Assembly (NCBI RefSeq): GCF_000017685.1
Contig: NC_010602.1
Span: 1,443,501 to 1,507,500, forward strand
Length of the DNA: 64,000 nt
Source: Leptospira biflexa serovar Patoc strain 'Patoc 1 (Paris)'
GTDB lineage: Bacteria > Spirochaetota > Leptospiria > Leptospirales > Leptospiraceae
Reading direction: 5' to 3'
Shown here: in pieces, positions 30,921 through 40,509 of the stretch
How positions within the stretch are numbered: position 1 is the first letter of the stretch
Layout of the letters: the number at the start of each line of letters is the position of its first letter
Program-made: the position numbers and the translations under genes
Notes under the pieces: model-generated
Databases searched by the model: none
What the model was told of the DNA's origin: nothing
Seen by the model: only the letters and a program-made list of their open reading frames with translations

Positions 30921-31539
30921 AAGAGAATCCACACTCACGCAGAAAGAAAAACTCTTTCTCATTACCAAACTTGTAGAAGACCATCCCGAAGCAGAGATTC
31001 AGGATTTTTATAAGTGGTTGTACTACGGTGAGTTTGGAATGGAAGAATCCACACTGATTATGACAGGGAAACTTTCCATCCCTGAACTCCACTTAGTCCT
31101 AAGTGAAATCAAAAAAGAAGAAGAACAAAATGTTGAGTCCGAATTGGTTTGGGAACCTGTGGGTCTTGCGGCAAGGTATGTGAAAGTGTATCTCACCAAA
31201 TACTACCACATGGATTGTCCTGTAAAACGGATCGTGAACCTACTCGAACGTTCCCCAGCCTTTCGTGGGGCCAGGATGAGTTTTAAACTGGATTGGAACT
31301 TATTAAAAGAAACAGTGCTTGAACTTCGTCCGGAACTCACTCGCCGTGATTTTATTAACTTTGAAGAACGAATCAATTTCCACCAATTACCAGCACTTCC
31401 ACATACAGATGGTTATGTGGAAAAAAATCCCTTTGCTTATAGAGTGGTGTCTCAAAAATTATTTTTTGATTATTTTCCTGAGTTTGAAGACAATTCTGTG
31501 TTTCACCCTTTTTCTGGGAATGAATCAATCATTGGATAA
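30910..31539 (+). CDS. Hypothetical protein of unknown function
   Basis: I do not recognise a family. The 209 residues are soluble, with no signal peptide or membrane helix, and rich in charged helices (for example TQKEKLFLITKLVEDHPEAEIQDFYKW at the start, written here only as its first part TQKEKLFLITKL). Aromatic patches FYKWLYYGEFG and YHMDCPVKRIVNLLE are notable. The start overlaps the plsY end by 11 bases, so it belongs to the smpB-der-plsY transcript. Its last 37 bases overlap the converging DUF115 gene. Confidence 0.75.
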   Translation: MQNERESTLTQKEKLFLITKLVEDHPEAEIQDFYKWLYYGEFGMEESTLIMTGKLSIPELHLVLSEIKKEEEQNVESELVWEPVGLAARYVKVYLTKYYHMDCPVKRIVNLLERSPAFRGARMSFKLDWNLLKETVLELRPELTRRDFINFEERINFHQLPALPHTDGYVEKNPFAYRVVSQKLFFDYFPEFEDNSVFHPFSGNESIIG

Positions 31540-33404
31540 AGGCTTCGTTTTAAATAACGGATTTCCTTTCGGATGGATTGGATCATGATTTGGTTTTTCC
31601 GAATTGTGTCCAAGTCCCTATGGCGTAATAAATAAATCTCTGTTTTGCGAATGAGCCGACGTAAATACGATTCACTCTGCATCCAAAGCCAAATTTCCGA
31701 ATCTTGAAACGAAGAGGGTGATTTCAGTTCCCCTTCACTCTGCAAATTGTTGGCGTGATCAAATTCCTCCAGTTTGGATTCGATGAATCTAAGATCGGTT
31801 TGGATTTTTTGGAAGAGGTTTTTGCTACCATTTTGATGGGGAGAAAATTGTGGCGGAACTTGATTCGATGCCTTGTTTTGGTTTGGTCCATTCCCAGACC
31901 AAATCGATAAATCCCGCCAAGGGTAGTTGTGATTTCTGATCCCAGCTAACTTCTCTTTGGCAGCAGTTATGGATAAGGATGGGATCCCAACAATTTCGGC
32001 CCCGTCCTCGTTCACATTCCATAAAGTCATTTCTTTCACACTAGTAGCAGATTCTTCAAACCAGTGCCGATACAAATCCAACACATAATCCGTAAGAACA
32101 GACCCAGCGTTTGTAGATGGAACAAAACGAGTCTCTCGTTTGCGAATGATTACCTCATTAATTCGTTCCAGGCTGTTTTTGCGGTTCACTAGGGTTAGCC
32201 ATTTTTCATTGTGATGGGTGCCTGTGGAATGGATCTCACGACCTGAATAGGCGAGGTCTTGGCCAAGAAAATAAACGGTTCCAAACCCCATATACCGTAA
32301 CATATCAAAGGCGGTTGTGGCAACAGACCCTCCTGATTGGATGTCACCCACATCTTGGAACACTTGTTCGGCAAGTTCTCCCCCAGCTGTCACTTCCCGG
32401 ACAAGTGAGCCTTCCGCATCCACTTGGTATTTGGCTGTAACAGAATGTACAACCGTTTGGAACATCGGTTCTCGTAACAAGGTAGGGGAACTGACAAGAT
32501 CTGCAAAGAGTGGGATTAGAGTCAGAGACTCTCCCATAAAATGGAAAAAGGAATTGGTTTGGGCATCGAGTGTCACAACACCATCGGGTTGGATCCCTGC
32601 CTTTAAAAGGACCTTTAGTGAGGTATCACATGAGAAAACAAACAGTTTGTCACGGACTTCCTGTAACCAAGGTAAGTTTTTTCGTAAACTGGGGCCAGCT
32701 GACACGAGTACGGCGTTGAGACCTTGGAACTTGTCTCGTAACATCGAAATGGGAAACTTAACAGGTGGGAGGGTTTCGGCTTTGACAAGGTTAAAGATAC
32801 TATTTTTGATCCATAACCTTTCAAATTCAAACTTGGTGAGTAAGTCACTCATTTTCGCCGAAAATACGTTTTGCGTTTTTTCTTCTAGTTCTTTATAAAT
32901 TGGATTTCGATTTGTGTCTGTTGGGTTACGTATGACCTTTAGTCCACTCACCCTTTCGATCGGAAGTGATTCTAAGTAGTTAAAAAATAAGGGATAAAAC
33001 ATTTCTCCACTAAAGAGGTGACGACCAGGCACTTGTAAGATGGGTTTTAAAAACAAATCCCACAAAACAGGGGTTAAACTTTCATCTTCTCCGATCAGGA
33101 TAAGGATTTGCCCGGGGGCCAATGCTTCACTGATAAGTGGTATAAGGTGCGGATTCCCTAAACCAAGTAAAATCACAACATCTGTTGGTCTTAACGAATA
33201 CGAATCGACGAGTCGTTTTGCCTGTGTTAGGGGGGAAAAGGAAGAAGAGAGTGGATTTCCATCTAATGAGACATAATATTCCCCATTTTTCTTTGCGGGA
33301 GCTAGTTCCCATCGATTTTTTGAGAGGAAGTTTTTGAAATAATTTCGTAAGTAGGGCTTTCGTTCAAAAATTTCACTGGAAATCGGATCGATCATTTGGG
33401 ACAT
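31503..33404 (-). CDS. DUF115 family protein (6-hydroxymethylpterin diphosphokinase MptE-like fold)
   Basis: The 633-residue protein has the DUF115 core near residues 220-390: NAVLVSAGPSLRKNLPWL, DTSLKVLLKAGIQPDGVVTLDAQ and GSVATTAFDMLRYMGF. The family includes motility accessory factors of the Maf type, thought to act in flagellin glycosylation, and an archaeal pterin kinase. An N-terminal segment (VVILLGLGNPHLIPLI, near 95) looks like a Rossmann-type motif. A spirochaete role in flagellar filament or surface sugar modification is plausible but unproved. It is divergent from smc, 78 bases away. Confidence 0.75.
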   Translation of the reverse strand: MSQMIDPISSEIFERKPYLRNYFKNFLSKNRWELAPAKKNGEYYVSLDGNPLSSSFSPLTQAKRLVDSYSLRPTDVVILLGLGNPHLIPLISEALAPGQILILIGEDESLTPVLWDLFLKPILQVPGRHLFSGEMFYPLFFNYLESLPIERVSGLKVIRNPTDTNRNPIYKELEEKTQNVFSAKMSDLLTKFEFERLWIKNSIFNLVKAETLPPVKFPISMLRDKFQGLNAVLVSAGPSLRKNLPWLQEVRDKLFVFSCDTSLKVLLKAGIQPDGVVTLDAQTNSFFHFMGESLTLIPLFADLVSSPTLLREPMFQTVVHSVTAKYQVDAEGSLVREVTAGGELAEQVFQDVGDIQSGGSVATTAFDMLRYMGFGTVYFLGQDLAYSGREIHSTGTHHNEKWLTLVNRKNSLERINEVIIRKRETRFVPSTNAGSVLTDYVLDLYRHWFEESATSVKEMTLWNVNEDGAEIVGIPSLSITAAKEKLAGIRNHNYPWRDLSIWSGNGPNQNKASNQVPPQFSPHQNGSKNLFQKIQTDLRFIESKLEEFDHANNLQSEGELKSPSSFQDSEIWLWMQSESYLRRLIRKTEIYLLRHRDLDTIRKNQIMIQSIRKEIRYLKRSLYPMIDSFPEKG

Positions 33405-33482
33405 AATACTATCTAAGGTTTTTTCTTATGTCTCTCAAGGACTGTCAACTGGGAAACAAAGGAATCAAACGGCAAAACAGAT

Positions 33483-36266
33483 ATGCATTTAAAAAGCCTA
33501 AACATTGTTGGATTCAAAACATTTGCAGATGAGACCGAGATCAATTTTGATCCGGGGTTTACCGCAGTCGTCGGACCTAATGGTTCTGGAAAATCAAATA
33601 TTGTCGATTCCGTAAAATGGGTTTTTGGCGAAAAAAGTGCCAAAGGCCTCCGTGGGGAAAAGATGGACGATGTCATTTTCCATGGAACAGAGAGTAGGCG
33701 AGCCGCCGGTTTTTCGGAAGTTTCCATCCTGTTTGATAATGATGACCGGTTTTTTAATATCGATTACCCTTCTGTTAAAATCACTCGCCGGCTTTACCCG
33801 GATGGGGAAAACGAATACTACCTCAATGACATCCGCACCACAAGAAAGGACATCGAAAAAACCTTACTCGATACAGGGATTGGTAAATCCAGTTATAGCA
33901 TTTTAGAACAAGGCCGTGTGGACCAAATCCTGAACTCCAAACCAGAAGAACGGCGAGCCATCTTTGAAGAAGCAGCAGGTGTGAGTCGATTCAAACTCGA
34001 TCGCAAAGAAGCGAACAAAAAATTAGATGACACAAACCAAAACCTACTCCGCATCCAAGACATCATGAGTTCCATGCAAAAGGATTTGGAAGTCAAAGAA
34101 AAACAATCCGAAAAAGCAGAGCAGTATTTCAAACTCAAATCCGACTTAGATGAATCGGATAAAAATTTACGGTATCTGAAGTTAAGAGACTTCAAACGTA
34201 GAATGAAAAAATCGGATGAGGAACTACTCGAGATCCGAGAAAAAAACAAATCCATTTTATCTCTCATTCAAAATGAAACCAATTTGATTTCGGAAAAAGA
34301 AACCACAAAGGAAGCCAAAGAAAGAGAGATCGCAGAGATTGATAAAAAATTATTCGATCACCTTTCCAAAAGCCAAATCCAAAAAGAAAAAATCGCCAAA
34401 AACAAAACCTTTATCCAAGAATACGAGTTACGAATCGGAGAGATCCTTTCGTCCTTAGAATTGGAAAACCAAGCCACGATCAAACTCGAAGTGGAAAAAA
34501 AAGCAATCGAACTTGAAAACGAACGCCAAAGGGAAATCCAAACCACACTCCAAAAACAAATCACAGAGTTAGAATCCAAACGAGTTTCTTTGGAACTTTC
34601 CATCAAAGAAGAAGAAAAGTCCATTGAAGAAAAAGAAGTTCGTATTGGTGAAAATGAAAAACGCCATATCACTCTCCGCGAAAAACAAAAAACAGTGATT
34701 CTCGAACTCATCCAAGAGTTGGAAAATAAAAAAAGAGAGTCAAAAGAAGGGGAAGAGATTCGAAACCAAAACAAATGGGAACTCGTTTCCCTTGCAGAAG
34801 GTTTCCAATCCAAGTTACAATCTGCACTCTCATATTTAGAAGATTCTAAATTAGTGGAAGCAAAACACTCCCTCAATGAAATCCGATTGGATCAGTATTC
34901 TGAAAAATTGTCTGCATTTTTGAAAAAGGAAGATGACTTTCGAAATCTCCTTTTTGATAAAGATGGAATTTTATCCAAAAAAGAATCCATCGACCAAGAA
35001 ATTGAAGACATCATATTAGAAAACGAAAACCTAACGCGTGGCATTCGAGACCACCAAAGTAATATCATCCTTCACCGAAACCATTGGGAAGATACAAGAA
35101 CTCAGATTGTGGAATTAGAGAAAAAACTTCTCGAGTCCAATTCCCGTTTAGAAAACCAACAAAAAGAGATCTCCGTCCTGGAAGAACGAATTGGAGAGAT
35201 TCTCTTCCGTATTTCAGGTGCCAAAGAGCAGGAGACTGTGATTCGGGAGAAAAAAGAAACCTTGGAAAGGGAAGTTGAGTTTTTAGAAAAGGAAATTGAA
35301 GAAGCCTACCAAGAATTCCTTTCCATGAGTCGTATTTTGGAATCCGAAAAAGAAACCTTGCAAACATTAGTTGAGGAAATTTCTGGTATCAAATCCAATA
35401 TTTCTAAAAACCAAGAAGTATTCCAAAACCTTTTGCCACTTTTGTCAGAAAAGGAACGAACCAGTTCCGCACTGAAAGTCCAAATTGATTCACTCGTTGA
35501 AGAATTGTACAATGATTATTCACTCACAGACTCAGAACTGGAAACAGAACGGGGGGCTTTAGAACTCGACCAAAAAGCGGAAGAAAGACGACTTCGGTCA
35601 GCAAAATCCGAAATCCAACTCCTTGGTTCCATCAACCCACTCGCGATTGAAGAGTATCGCAATATCAAAGAAATCTTTGAACACAACCAAAAACAAAAAC
35701 ATGACATTGAAAGTTCCAAAAAGGACATCGAAGAAGTGTTAAAACGAATCAATGAAGAATCAGAGAAACTCTTCCAATTGACCTTTGACAAAATCAAAGA
35801 AAACTTTCAAGAAACCTTTTCCACCTTGTTCAATGGGGGACGTGCCACTCTGGAACTGACTGAAAAAGAAGACTCACTGAACTCTGGTGTCGAGATCATG
35901 GCAGAACCTCCTGGCAAACATGTACAAAACTTACGTTTGTTATCTGGTGGGGAAAAGTCACTCACTGCCATTGCACTTCTTTTCGCAATTTACATGGTGA
36001 AACCGAGCCCATTTTGCTTTTTGGATGAGATTGATGCGGCCCTCGATGAGGCAAACAAACTTCGGTTCTGCCAAATCCTAGACCGATTCAAAGACAAAAC
36101 CCAGTTCATCGTGGTTTCCCACGCACAATCGACCATCTCAAGGGCCAATGCGATTTTTGGAGTCACGAACGAAGAGCCAGGGATTTCGAAGATTCTCTCC
36201 TTACGACTCGATGAAGCAAAATCCTTCTCAAAACAAATTTCACAAAAGACTGGAACAGAGAATTAA
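33483..36266 (+). CDS. smc: Chromosome segregation protein SMC, compact form
   Basis: SMC compacts and segregates chromosomes with ScpA and ScpB. The N-terminal head has Walker [13 protein letters not shown] near residue 33, and the C-terminal head has the signature [13 protein letters not shown] near 819 and Walker [13 protein letters not shown] near 843. Between them lie heptad-rich coiled coils. At 927 residues it is about 250 shorter than usual bacterial SMC, and I see no clear hinge (no Gly-rich GxxG segment); a short region near residues 430-520 may replace it. It closes at a bidirectional terminator. Confidence 0.92.
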   Translation: MHLKSLNIVGFKTFADETEINFDPGFTAVVGPNGSGKSNIVDSVKWVFGEKSAKGLRGEKMDDVIFHGTESRRAAGFSEVSILFDNDDRFFNIDYPSVKITRRLYPDGENEYYLNDIRTTRKDIEKTLLDTGIGKSSYSILEQGRVDQILNSKPEERRAIFEEAAGVSRFKLDRKEANKKLDDTNQNLLRIQDIMSSMQKDLEVKEKQSEKAEQYFKLKSDLDESDKNLRYLKLRDFKRRMKKSDEELLEIREKNKSILSLIQNETNLISEKETTKEAKEREIAEIDKKLFDHLSKSQIQKEKIAKNKTFIQEYELRIGEILSSLELENQATIKLEVEKKAIELENERQREIQTTLQKQITELESKRVSLELSIKEEEKSIEEKEVRIGENEKRHITLREKQKTVILELIQELENKKRESKEGEEIRNQNKWELVSLAEGFQSKLQSALSYLEDSKLVEAKHSLNEIRLDQYSEKLSAFLKKEDDFRNLLFDKDGILSKKESIDQEIEDIILENENLTRGIRDHQSNIILHRNHWEDTRTQIVELEKKLLESNSRLENQQKEISVLEERIGEILFRISGAKEQETVIREKKETLEREVEFLEKEIEEAYQEFLSMSRILESEKETLQTLVEEISGIKSNISKNQEVFQNLLPLLSEKERTSSALKVQIDSLVEELYNDYSLTDSELETERGALELDQKAEERRLRSAKSEIQLLGSINPLAIEEYRNIKEIFEHNQKQKHDIESSKKDIEEVLKRINEESEKLFQLTFDKIKENFQETFSTLFNGGRATLELTEKEDSLNSGVEIMAEPPGKHVQNLRLLSGGEKSLTAIALLFAIYMVKPSPFCFLDEIDAALDEANKLRFCQILDRFKDKTQFIVVSHAQSTISRANAIFGVTNEEPGISKILSLRLDEAKSFSKQISQKTGTEN

Positions 36267-36328
36267 CTCGTACTCCGAGAGAAGAGGGGAAGGGCGGTCT
36301 GACGAAAAAGGAAATCGCCTTAACAATA

Positions 36329-36362
36329 AAAAAACCTAGGAGAGACATCCCCTAGGTTTTTT
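36329..36362. terminator. Bidirectional terminator between smc and the Cys-rich gene
   Basis: A 12-base inverted repeat (AAAAAACCTAGG and CCTAGGTTTTTT) encloses a 10-base loop. It has a T-run on both strands and serves the converging smc and Cys-rich genes. Confidence 0.87.
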
Positions 36363-36398
36363 CTTTCGTTTCGATTTTTAAGTCGTGTTACAGAAGTG

Positions 36399-36689
36399 TT
36401 ATTTGTTTGCTTGCATCTCTTTCATAATGCATGTAGAGAATGCTTTGCAGGTGTCCCCTGCTGTTAGGCAACTTGCAATTTTGTTGTAGTATTTGGGACG
36501 ATTACAATTGAATTCACAACCTCTGCGAAGAGTCGATTTTTGTTCTTCTGTTGCATTCGGATTCACTTGAATCGAACAATTGTAAAACTTGTCACAAGCT
36601 TCTTTACACTTTGGAAAATCAGCTGCTTGGATGGAACCAGTGAAAAGCACTAGAACCAAAATTGAAAACAAACGGTTTGTTTTTTTCAT
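36399..36689 (-). CDS. Small Cys-rich exported protein
   Basis: The 96-residue product has a clear signal peptide (RLFSILVLVLFTGSIQAAD). The mature part contains eight cysteines spaced as CKEACDKFYNC, then GCEFNC, ASCLTAGDTC and STC, which suggests four disulfides and a small helical exported domain. Small Cys-rich secreted proteins of this shape are common in Leptospira, and the function is unknown. It ends at the shared terminator and lies next to tRNA-Met, 19 bases from the encoded CCA end. Confidence 0.8.
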   Translation of the reverse strand: MKKTNRLFSILVLVLFTGSIQAADFPKCKEACDKFYNCSIQVNPNATEEQKSTLRRGCEFNCNRPKYYNKIASCLTAGDTCKAFSTCIMKEMQANK

Positions 36690-36708
36690 ACCTTGTCCTC
36701 TCGATCTT

Positions 36709-36785
36709 TGGTAGCGAAGACGGGAGTCGAACCCGTGACCTCAGGGTTATGAATCCTGTGCTCTAACCATCTGAGCTACCTCGCC
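36709..36785 (-). tRNA. tRNA-Met (anticodon CAU), elongator type
   Basis: Reading the minus strand, a full cloverleaf appears: acceptor GGCGAGG / CTTCGCT, D-arm AGCTCAGATGGTTAGAGC, anticodon stem AGGATTCATAACCCT with CAT, and T-arm ACGGGTTCGACTCCCGT, with encoded CCA at 36711-36709. It resembles elongator tRNA-Met more than tRNA-Ile2 or the initiator. The first pair would be G1-U72 if the coordinates are exact. Confidence 0.95.
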
Positions 36786-36862
36786 CTATCACCTTAGATC
36801 GTTTGGTTGAACTAAATCTTTAGTTCTTTTGTCATTTTTTGAATGGTTAGGGAATGGTAAAC

Positions 36863-36890
36863 AAAAAAAAGCCCCGACAGTTGCCGGGGC
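36863..36890 (-). terminator. Terminator of glnA
   Basis: On the minus strand, GCCCCG ... CGGGGC forms a strong hairpin with an eight-base centre, followed by eight T. It starts nine bases after the glnA stop. Confidence 0.9.
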
Positions 36891-36898
36891 GATTTCTC

Positions 36899-38359
36899 TT
36901 AGCAAGAGTAAGTTGTGAGGAATTCGTATGGGTGAGGGCGACCTTCCCATGGCCAAATTTCTGTTTCAAACTTATAGTGTTGGTATGTTTGGAGAAAGTT
37001 TTCTGTGAAAACATCTCCTTGTTTGAAGATTTCTCTTTGTGCGAGCATCTCTTCCATTGCTTCACGGAGTGTGTGAGGCATTTGTCGGATTCCTTTTTCA
37101 CGGATTTCATCCAATGAAAGCTCAAATAAATCTTCTTCACGTGCAGGACCTGGATCGATTTTTTCAGCGACACCAGCCATACCAGCCATTAAAAGAGAAG
37201 CGAACGCCAAATAAGGGTTAGCTGTTGAATCAGGGAATCTGAATTCCACACGTTTTGCTTTTTCGCCACTGACAAAAGGAATTCGGCAAGAAGCAGAACG
37301 GTTTTGTGCAGAATATGCTAAAATGGAAGGTGCTTCAAATCCAGGAATGAGTCGTTTGTAAGAGTTAGTGGATGCATTTGTAAATGCTGCACAAGCTCTC
37401 GCATACTTTAACACCCCACCAACATAGTTGAATGCAAAATCAGACAATCCTTGGTATTTATCTCCAGCAAAAAGGTTTTTTCCACCTTTCCAAAGAGAGA
37501 TATGTACGTGCATACCGTTACCATTATCACCAAAAAGTGGTTTTGGCATAAAAGTAGCTGTTTTTCCGTGTTTATGAGCAACCATCTTAACGATGTATTT
37601 TAACTTTTGAACATTATCAGCAGCTTCAATCAAAGTTCCGAATTTAATTCCGATTTCACCTTGCGCTTGGGCAACTTCGTGGTGGACCACAAACGTTTCC
37701 ATTCCAATCGCTTCCAAAGTTTTTACAAATTCAGCGCGAAGGTCAACTTGTGAGTCAATAGGAGCCACTGGGAAATAACCACCTTTCGTTCCAGGACGGT
37801 GTCCCGAGTTAAAGTTGATTTTACCTGTGTTATTGGAGCCTGGAATTTCAGAGTGAGTGTTCCAGATCCCTTCGTTTGAATCCAATTCGTAGTATTGGCA
37901 GTTGATTTCATCACGTACTTTCAAACTATCAAAAACGAAAAATTCATTTTCTGGACCAAAGTATGCTGTGTCCGCAATACCCGATTTGTTCATGAATTCT
38001 AATGCTTTTTTCGCAATGGATCTTGGGCATTTTTCGTAGTATTGGTTTTTATAGATGTCCCAAACGTCACAAAACATAACGATTGTTTTGTCAGCTGTGA
38101 ACGGATCTAAAAATGCCGTAGAAATTTCTGGATGTAATTGCATGTCGGAAGCATTGATTGGCTGCCAACGAGCAATCGAAGATCCATCAAAAGGAATTCC
38201 TTTGAATGTATCTTCATTAACGGAATTCACATAATACGAAACGTGGTGCCACATTCCTTTGATATCCGTAAATCGGAAGTCAAAGAAAAGGACTCCATTT
38301 TTTTTGGCATACTCAACCACTTCCTTTCCGGAAGTAAATTTTGGGGTTGCGAACTGCAT
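36899..38359 (-). CDS. glnA: Glutamine synthetase, type I
   Basis: GlnA condenses ammonia and glutamate with ATP to make glutamine. The 486 residues show [12 protein letters not shown] near 55, [11 protein letters not shown] near 130, [14 protein letters not shown] near 280, and [10 protein letters not shown] near 350, so the active site looks complete. At the place where adenylylated GSI enzymes have NLYDLPPE, this protein reads DLFELSLDE with Phe412, so the modified tyrosine is missing. A GAAGGAG box precedes the ATG. A strong terminator follows. Regulation by adenylylation is therefore unlikely. Confidence 0.96.
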   Translation of the reverse strand: MQFATPKFTSGKEVVEYAKKNGVLFFDFRFTDIKGMWHHVSYYVNSVNEDTFKGIPFDGSSIARWQPINASDMQLHPEISTAFLDPFTADKTIVMFCDVWDIYKNQYYEKCPRSIAKKALEFMNKSGIADTAYFGPENEFFVFDSLKVRDEINCQYYELDSNEGIWNTHSEIPGSNNTGKINFNSGHRPGTKGGYFPVAPIDSQVDLRAEFVKTLEAIGMETFVVHHEVAQAQGEIGIKFGTLIEAADNVQKLKYIVKMVAHKHGKTATFMPKPLFGDNGNGMHVHISLWKGGKNLFAGDKYQGLSDFAFNYVGGVLKYARACAAFTNASTNSYKRLIPGFEAPSILAYSAQNRSASCRIPFVSGEKAKRVEFRFPDSTANPYLAFASLLMAGMAGVAEKIDPGPAREEDLFELSLDEIREKGIRQMPHTLREAMEEMLAQREIFKQGDVFTENFLQTYQHYKFETEIWPWEGRPHPYEFLTTYSC

Positions 38360-38720
38360 TTGATTCTCCTTCGTTCAGAGGTCGGTCTGATTGTTGTAAT
38401 CTTTTACCATTTTCAATGCAAGATTTATACCAAGGCATTTCGACCGAAATATAAGGGTTTCGTGGAGTTTCTAAGCAGATTGTATTCAATCTGGTGTTTA
38501 TTCACGAGACATTATGCTATTAAAAAATGATAAATGCTTAAAATACATGCATAACACATGGTATCTAAGCCTCCGCCATTCCGATGTATGATAGGAAATA
38601 GCCTTTCTTTGGTCAATGGAATCAGAAAATTTTTGATTCAAAATTGGAAATTTTTCAAAAACCTTTCAATGTATGTTTTTTTTGTGGCAATCAAGGGAAC
38701 AAAAGAAACTGTAGAAGGAG
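38360..38720. promoter_or_regulatory. Divergent 361-base region between glnA and the phosphatase gene
   Basis: This AT-rich stretch must hold the promoters of the two divergent genes. I see ribosome binding sites at both ends (GAAGGAG for glnA, AAGGAG for the phosphatase). I find no convincing sigma-54 site, riboswitch, repeat or small gene. Local A/T runs at 38625-38685 could bend DNA. Confidence 0.5.
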
Positions 38721-40457
38721 ATGAGCTCTCGTAAACCAGACTTTGGTCGTTACCAACATTTAGAGAGTTTTATCCATCTGTCAAAAGATGCCATTTGGTG
38801 TTATGAATTGGACGTTCCCATGCCCATTTCCCTCTCCAAAGAAGAACAGATGGAATACATTTGGAATCATTCTGTTGTGAAGGAATGTAATTTGGCCATG
38901 GTCAAGTTGTATGGTTTCCATTCCTTGGAACAAGTGTATGGAAAATACTTAAAAGAAATTGTGAATATGGAGAGTGTCTATCTCCTTCGGAAATTCATAG
39001 AAAATTCCTATCTATTAGAAGACTTCGAATACAAACAACTCAACACACTTGTCCCAAAAGTTTTCCTCCTCAATTCACATGGGCAAGTGGTAGATGGTCA
39101 CCTCGTTCGGATTTGGGGACAACAAATTGAGATTTCCAGTATCAGAGAATCGGAGTCAAAACTTTCTGAGTTACTTCAGTTTTCGCAAATTGTCACTGAA
39201 GTTTCCAAGATGTTTGTGCATACCAAAGCAGAATTTGTATCCGATGCCATTCAATTTGCTTTAGAAGAATTAGGAAAGTATTCCAAAGCAGACAGGGTAT
39301 TTGTTGCCGAAATTTCATCTGATAAACAATTTTTATCCACAAGCCATGAATGGTTGAATGGTGATGTCCCATCTTTATTTGAAGTCGGCACAAAACTCCC
39401 AATTTCCAAAATGAACCCAGAACGATTGGGGGTTCTTGCCGGCGATGGAGTCATCTTCATTCCAGATACAACAGCTTTAAGAGAAGAGTCATGGCACCTT
39501 CAATTATTCAAAACCGCCGAAGTTCGTTCCATACTTGTCATTGGATTAAGGGATGAAGGAAACTTGATTGGAATCCTAGGTGTCACAACATACCAATCAT
39601 TAGGCGAATGGAACGATGAGACCAAACAGATGTTAGGTCTCGTTGCGAGATTTGTTTCGCAAGGTTTGGTTCGTGCCAAAAACGAAATCAAACTGATGAA
39701 AAAAGAAAAAATCCTACAACGGTTCTATTCGGATATTAAGGAAGATATGGCTCTCGCGAAGATGACCCAAGAGGCTTGGGTTGCCAAAGATTTTGGAGCC
39801 ATTCCCAATCTCAAGATTGAATCTCGATTTTTACCATACGATGATATTGGTGGAGATTTGATTTTATATGAAAAACCAAATCCCAATTGTATTGATATAT
39901 TTTTTGGAGATATTTCGGGTCATGGCATTTCCTCTGCACTTGTCTCAGGGATTGCCGCTGTTTCCTTTAAAAAACATTCCTTATTAGAATCCTCGCCTTC
40001 TGCCATCTTGGAAGCCATGCATTTGGATTTAAAAACCATTATCTTCAAACACCATATCTCGGCATGTGTGATGAGGATTTATCCTTTGGAACGTCGGATT
40101 GAGTTTAGTTTTGCAGGCCATCCACCCGTTGTCTTTTGGAATGAGAATGACCGGGTGATGAAATTTGTAAAAGATGAAATGTATCCCATTTTACTCCTGG
40201 ATGTTTGGAAAGGAAAAAATATATCGAAAACCTTTTCCAAAGGAGATCGGCTATTACTCTATTCCGATGGGATTTATGAATTGGAAGAAGAGGCGGGAGG
40301 ATACATTGGTCTCGATGTATTTTTGCAAGAGTTATCGGAAATGATTTCCGTTTCCGATGACACAGATAGTCTCATCAAAAAGATGATTGCCAATTGCCTT
40401 GTGGAAAAAGACAGAATCATCCATGATGATATTGCTGTTTTGTTTTTAGAATTTTAA
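38721..40457 (+). CDS. PAS-GAF-SpoIIE serine phosphatase
   Basis: The 578-residue protein reads as a signalling phosphatase. The first 140 residues look like a PAS-type sensor (SKDAIWCYELDV, LYGFHSLEQVYGKYL); a GAF domain follows (about 155-320), then a coiled linker and a PP2C/SpoIIE phosphatase (about 360-578). The metal-binding residues are intact: DDIGGD near 374, FGDISGHG near 395, LYSDGIYE near 515 and DDIAVLF at the end. RsbU/SpoIIE relatives dephosphorylate STAS anti-sigma antagonists, so the STAS protein at 20979 is a possible substrate. The ATG has a good AAGGAG. Confidence 0.88.
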   Translation: MSSRKPDFGRYQHLESFIHLSKDAIWCYELDVPMPISLSKEEQMEYIWNHSVVKECNLAMVKLYGFHSLEQVYGKYLKEIVNMESVYLLRKFIENSYLLEDFEYKQLNTLVPKVFLLNSHGQVVDGHLVRIWGQQIEISSIRESESKLSELLQFSQIVTEVSKMFVHTKAEFVSDAIQFALEELGKYSKADRVFVAEISSDKQFLSTSHEWLNGDVPSLFEVGTKLPISKMNPERLGVLAGDGVIFIPDTTALREESWHLQLFKTAEVRSILVIGLRDEGNLIGILGVTTYQSLGEWNDETKQMLGLVARFVSQGLVRAKNEIKLMKKEKILQRFYSDIKEDMALAKMTQEAWVAKDFGAIPNLKIESRFLPYDDIGGDLILYEKPNPNCIDIFFGDISGHGISSALVSGIAAVSFKKHSLLESSPSAILEAMHLDLKTIIFKHHISACVMRIYPLERRIEFSFAGHPPVVFWNENDRVMKFVKDEMYPILLLDVWKGKNISKTFSKGDRLLLYSDGIYELEEEAGGYIGLDVFLQELSEMISVSDDTDSLIKKMIANCLVEKDRIIHDDIAVLFLEF

Positions 40458-40509
40458 TTCAATTCGTATGAAATTGTCTGTTTTGTTTTCCCTTTCGGGA
40501 ACAATTCAT

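Noticed and set aside
34358..34876. A 172-codon minus-strand frame within smc
   Set aside because: It mirrors the heptad-rich coiled coil of smc and has no own start signal.
38360..38720. Sigma-54 promoter for glnA
   Set aside because: No pair of GG and GC elements at the right spacing was found on the minus strand.
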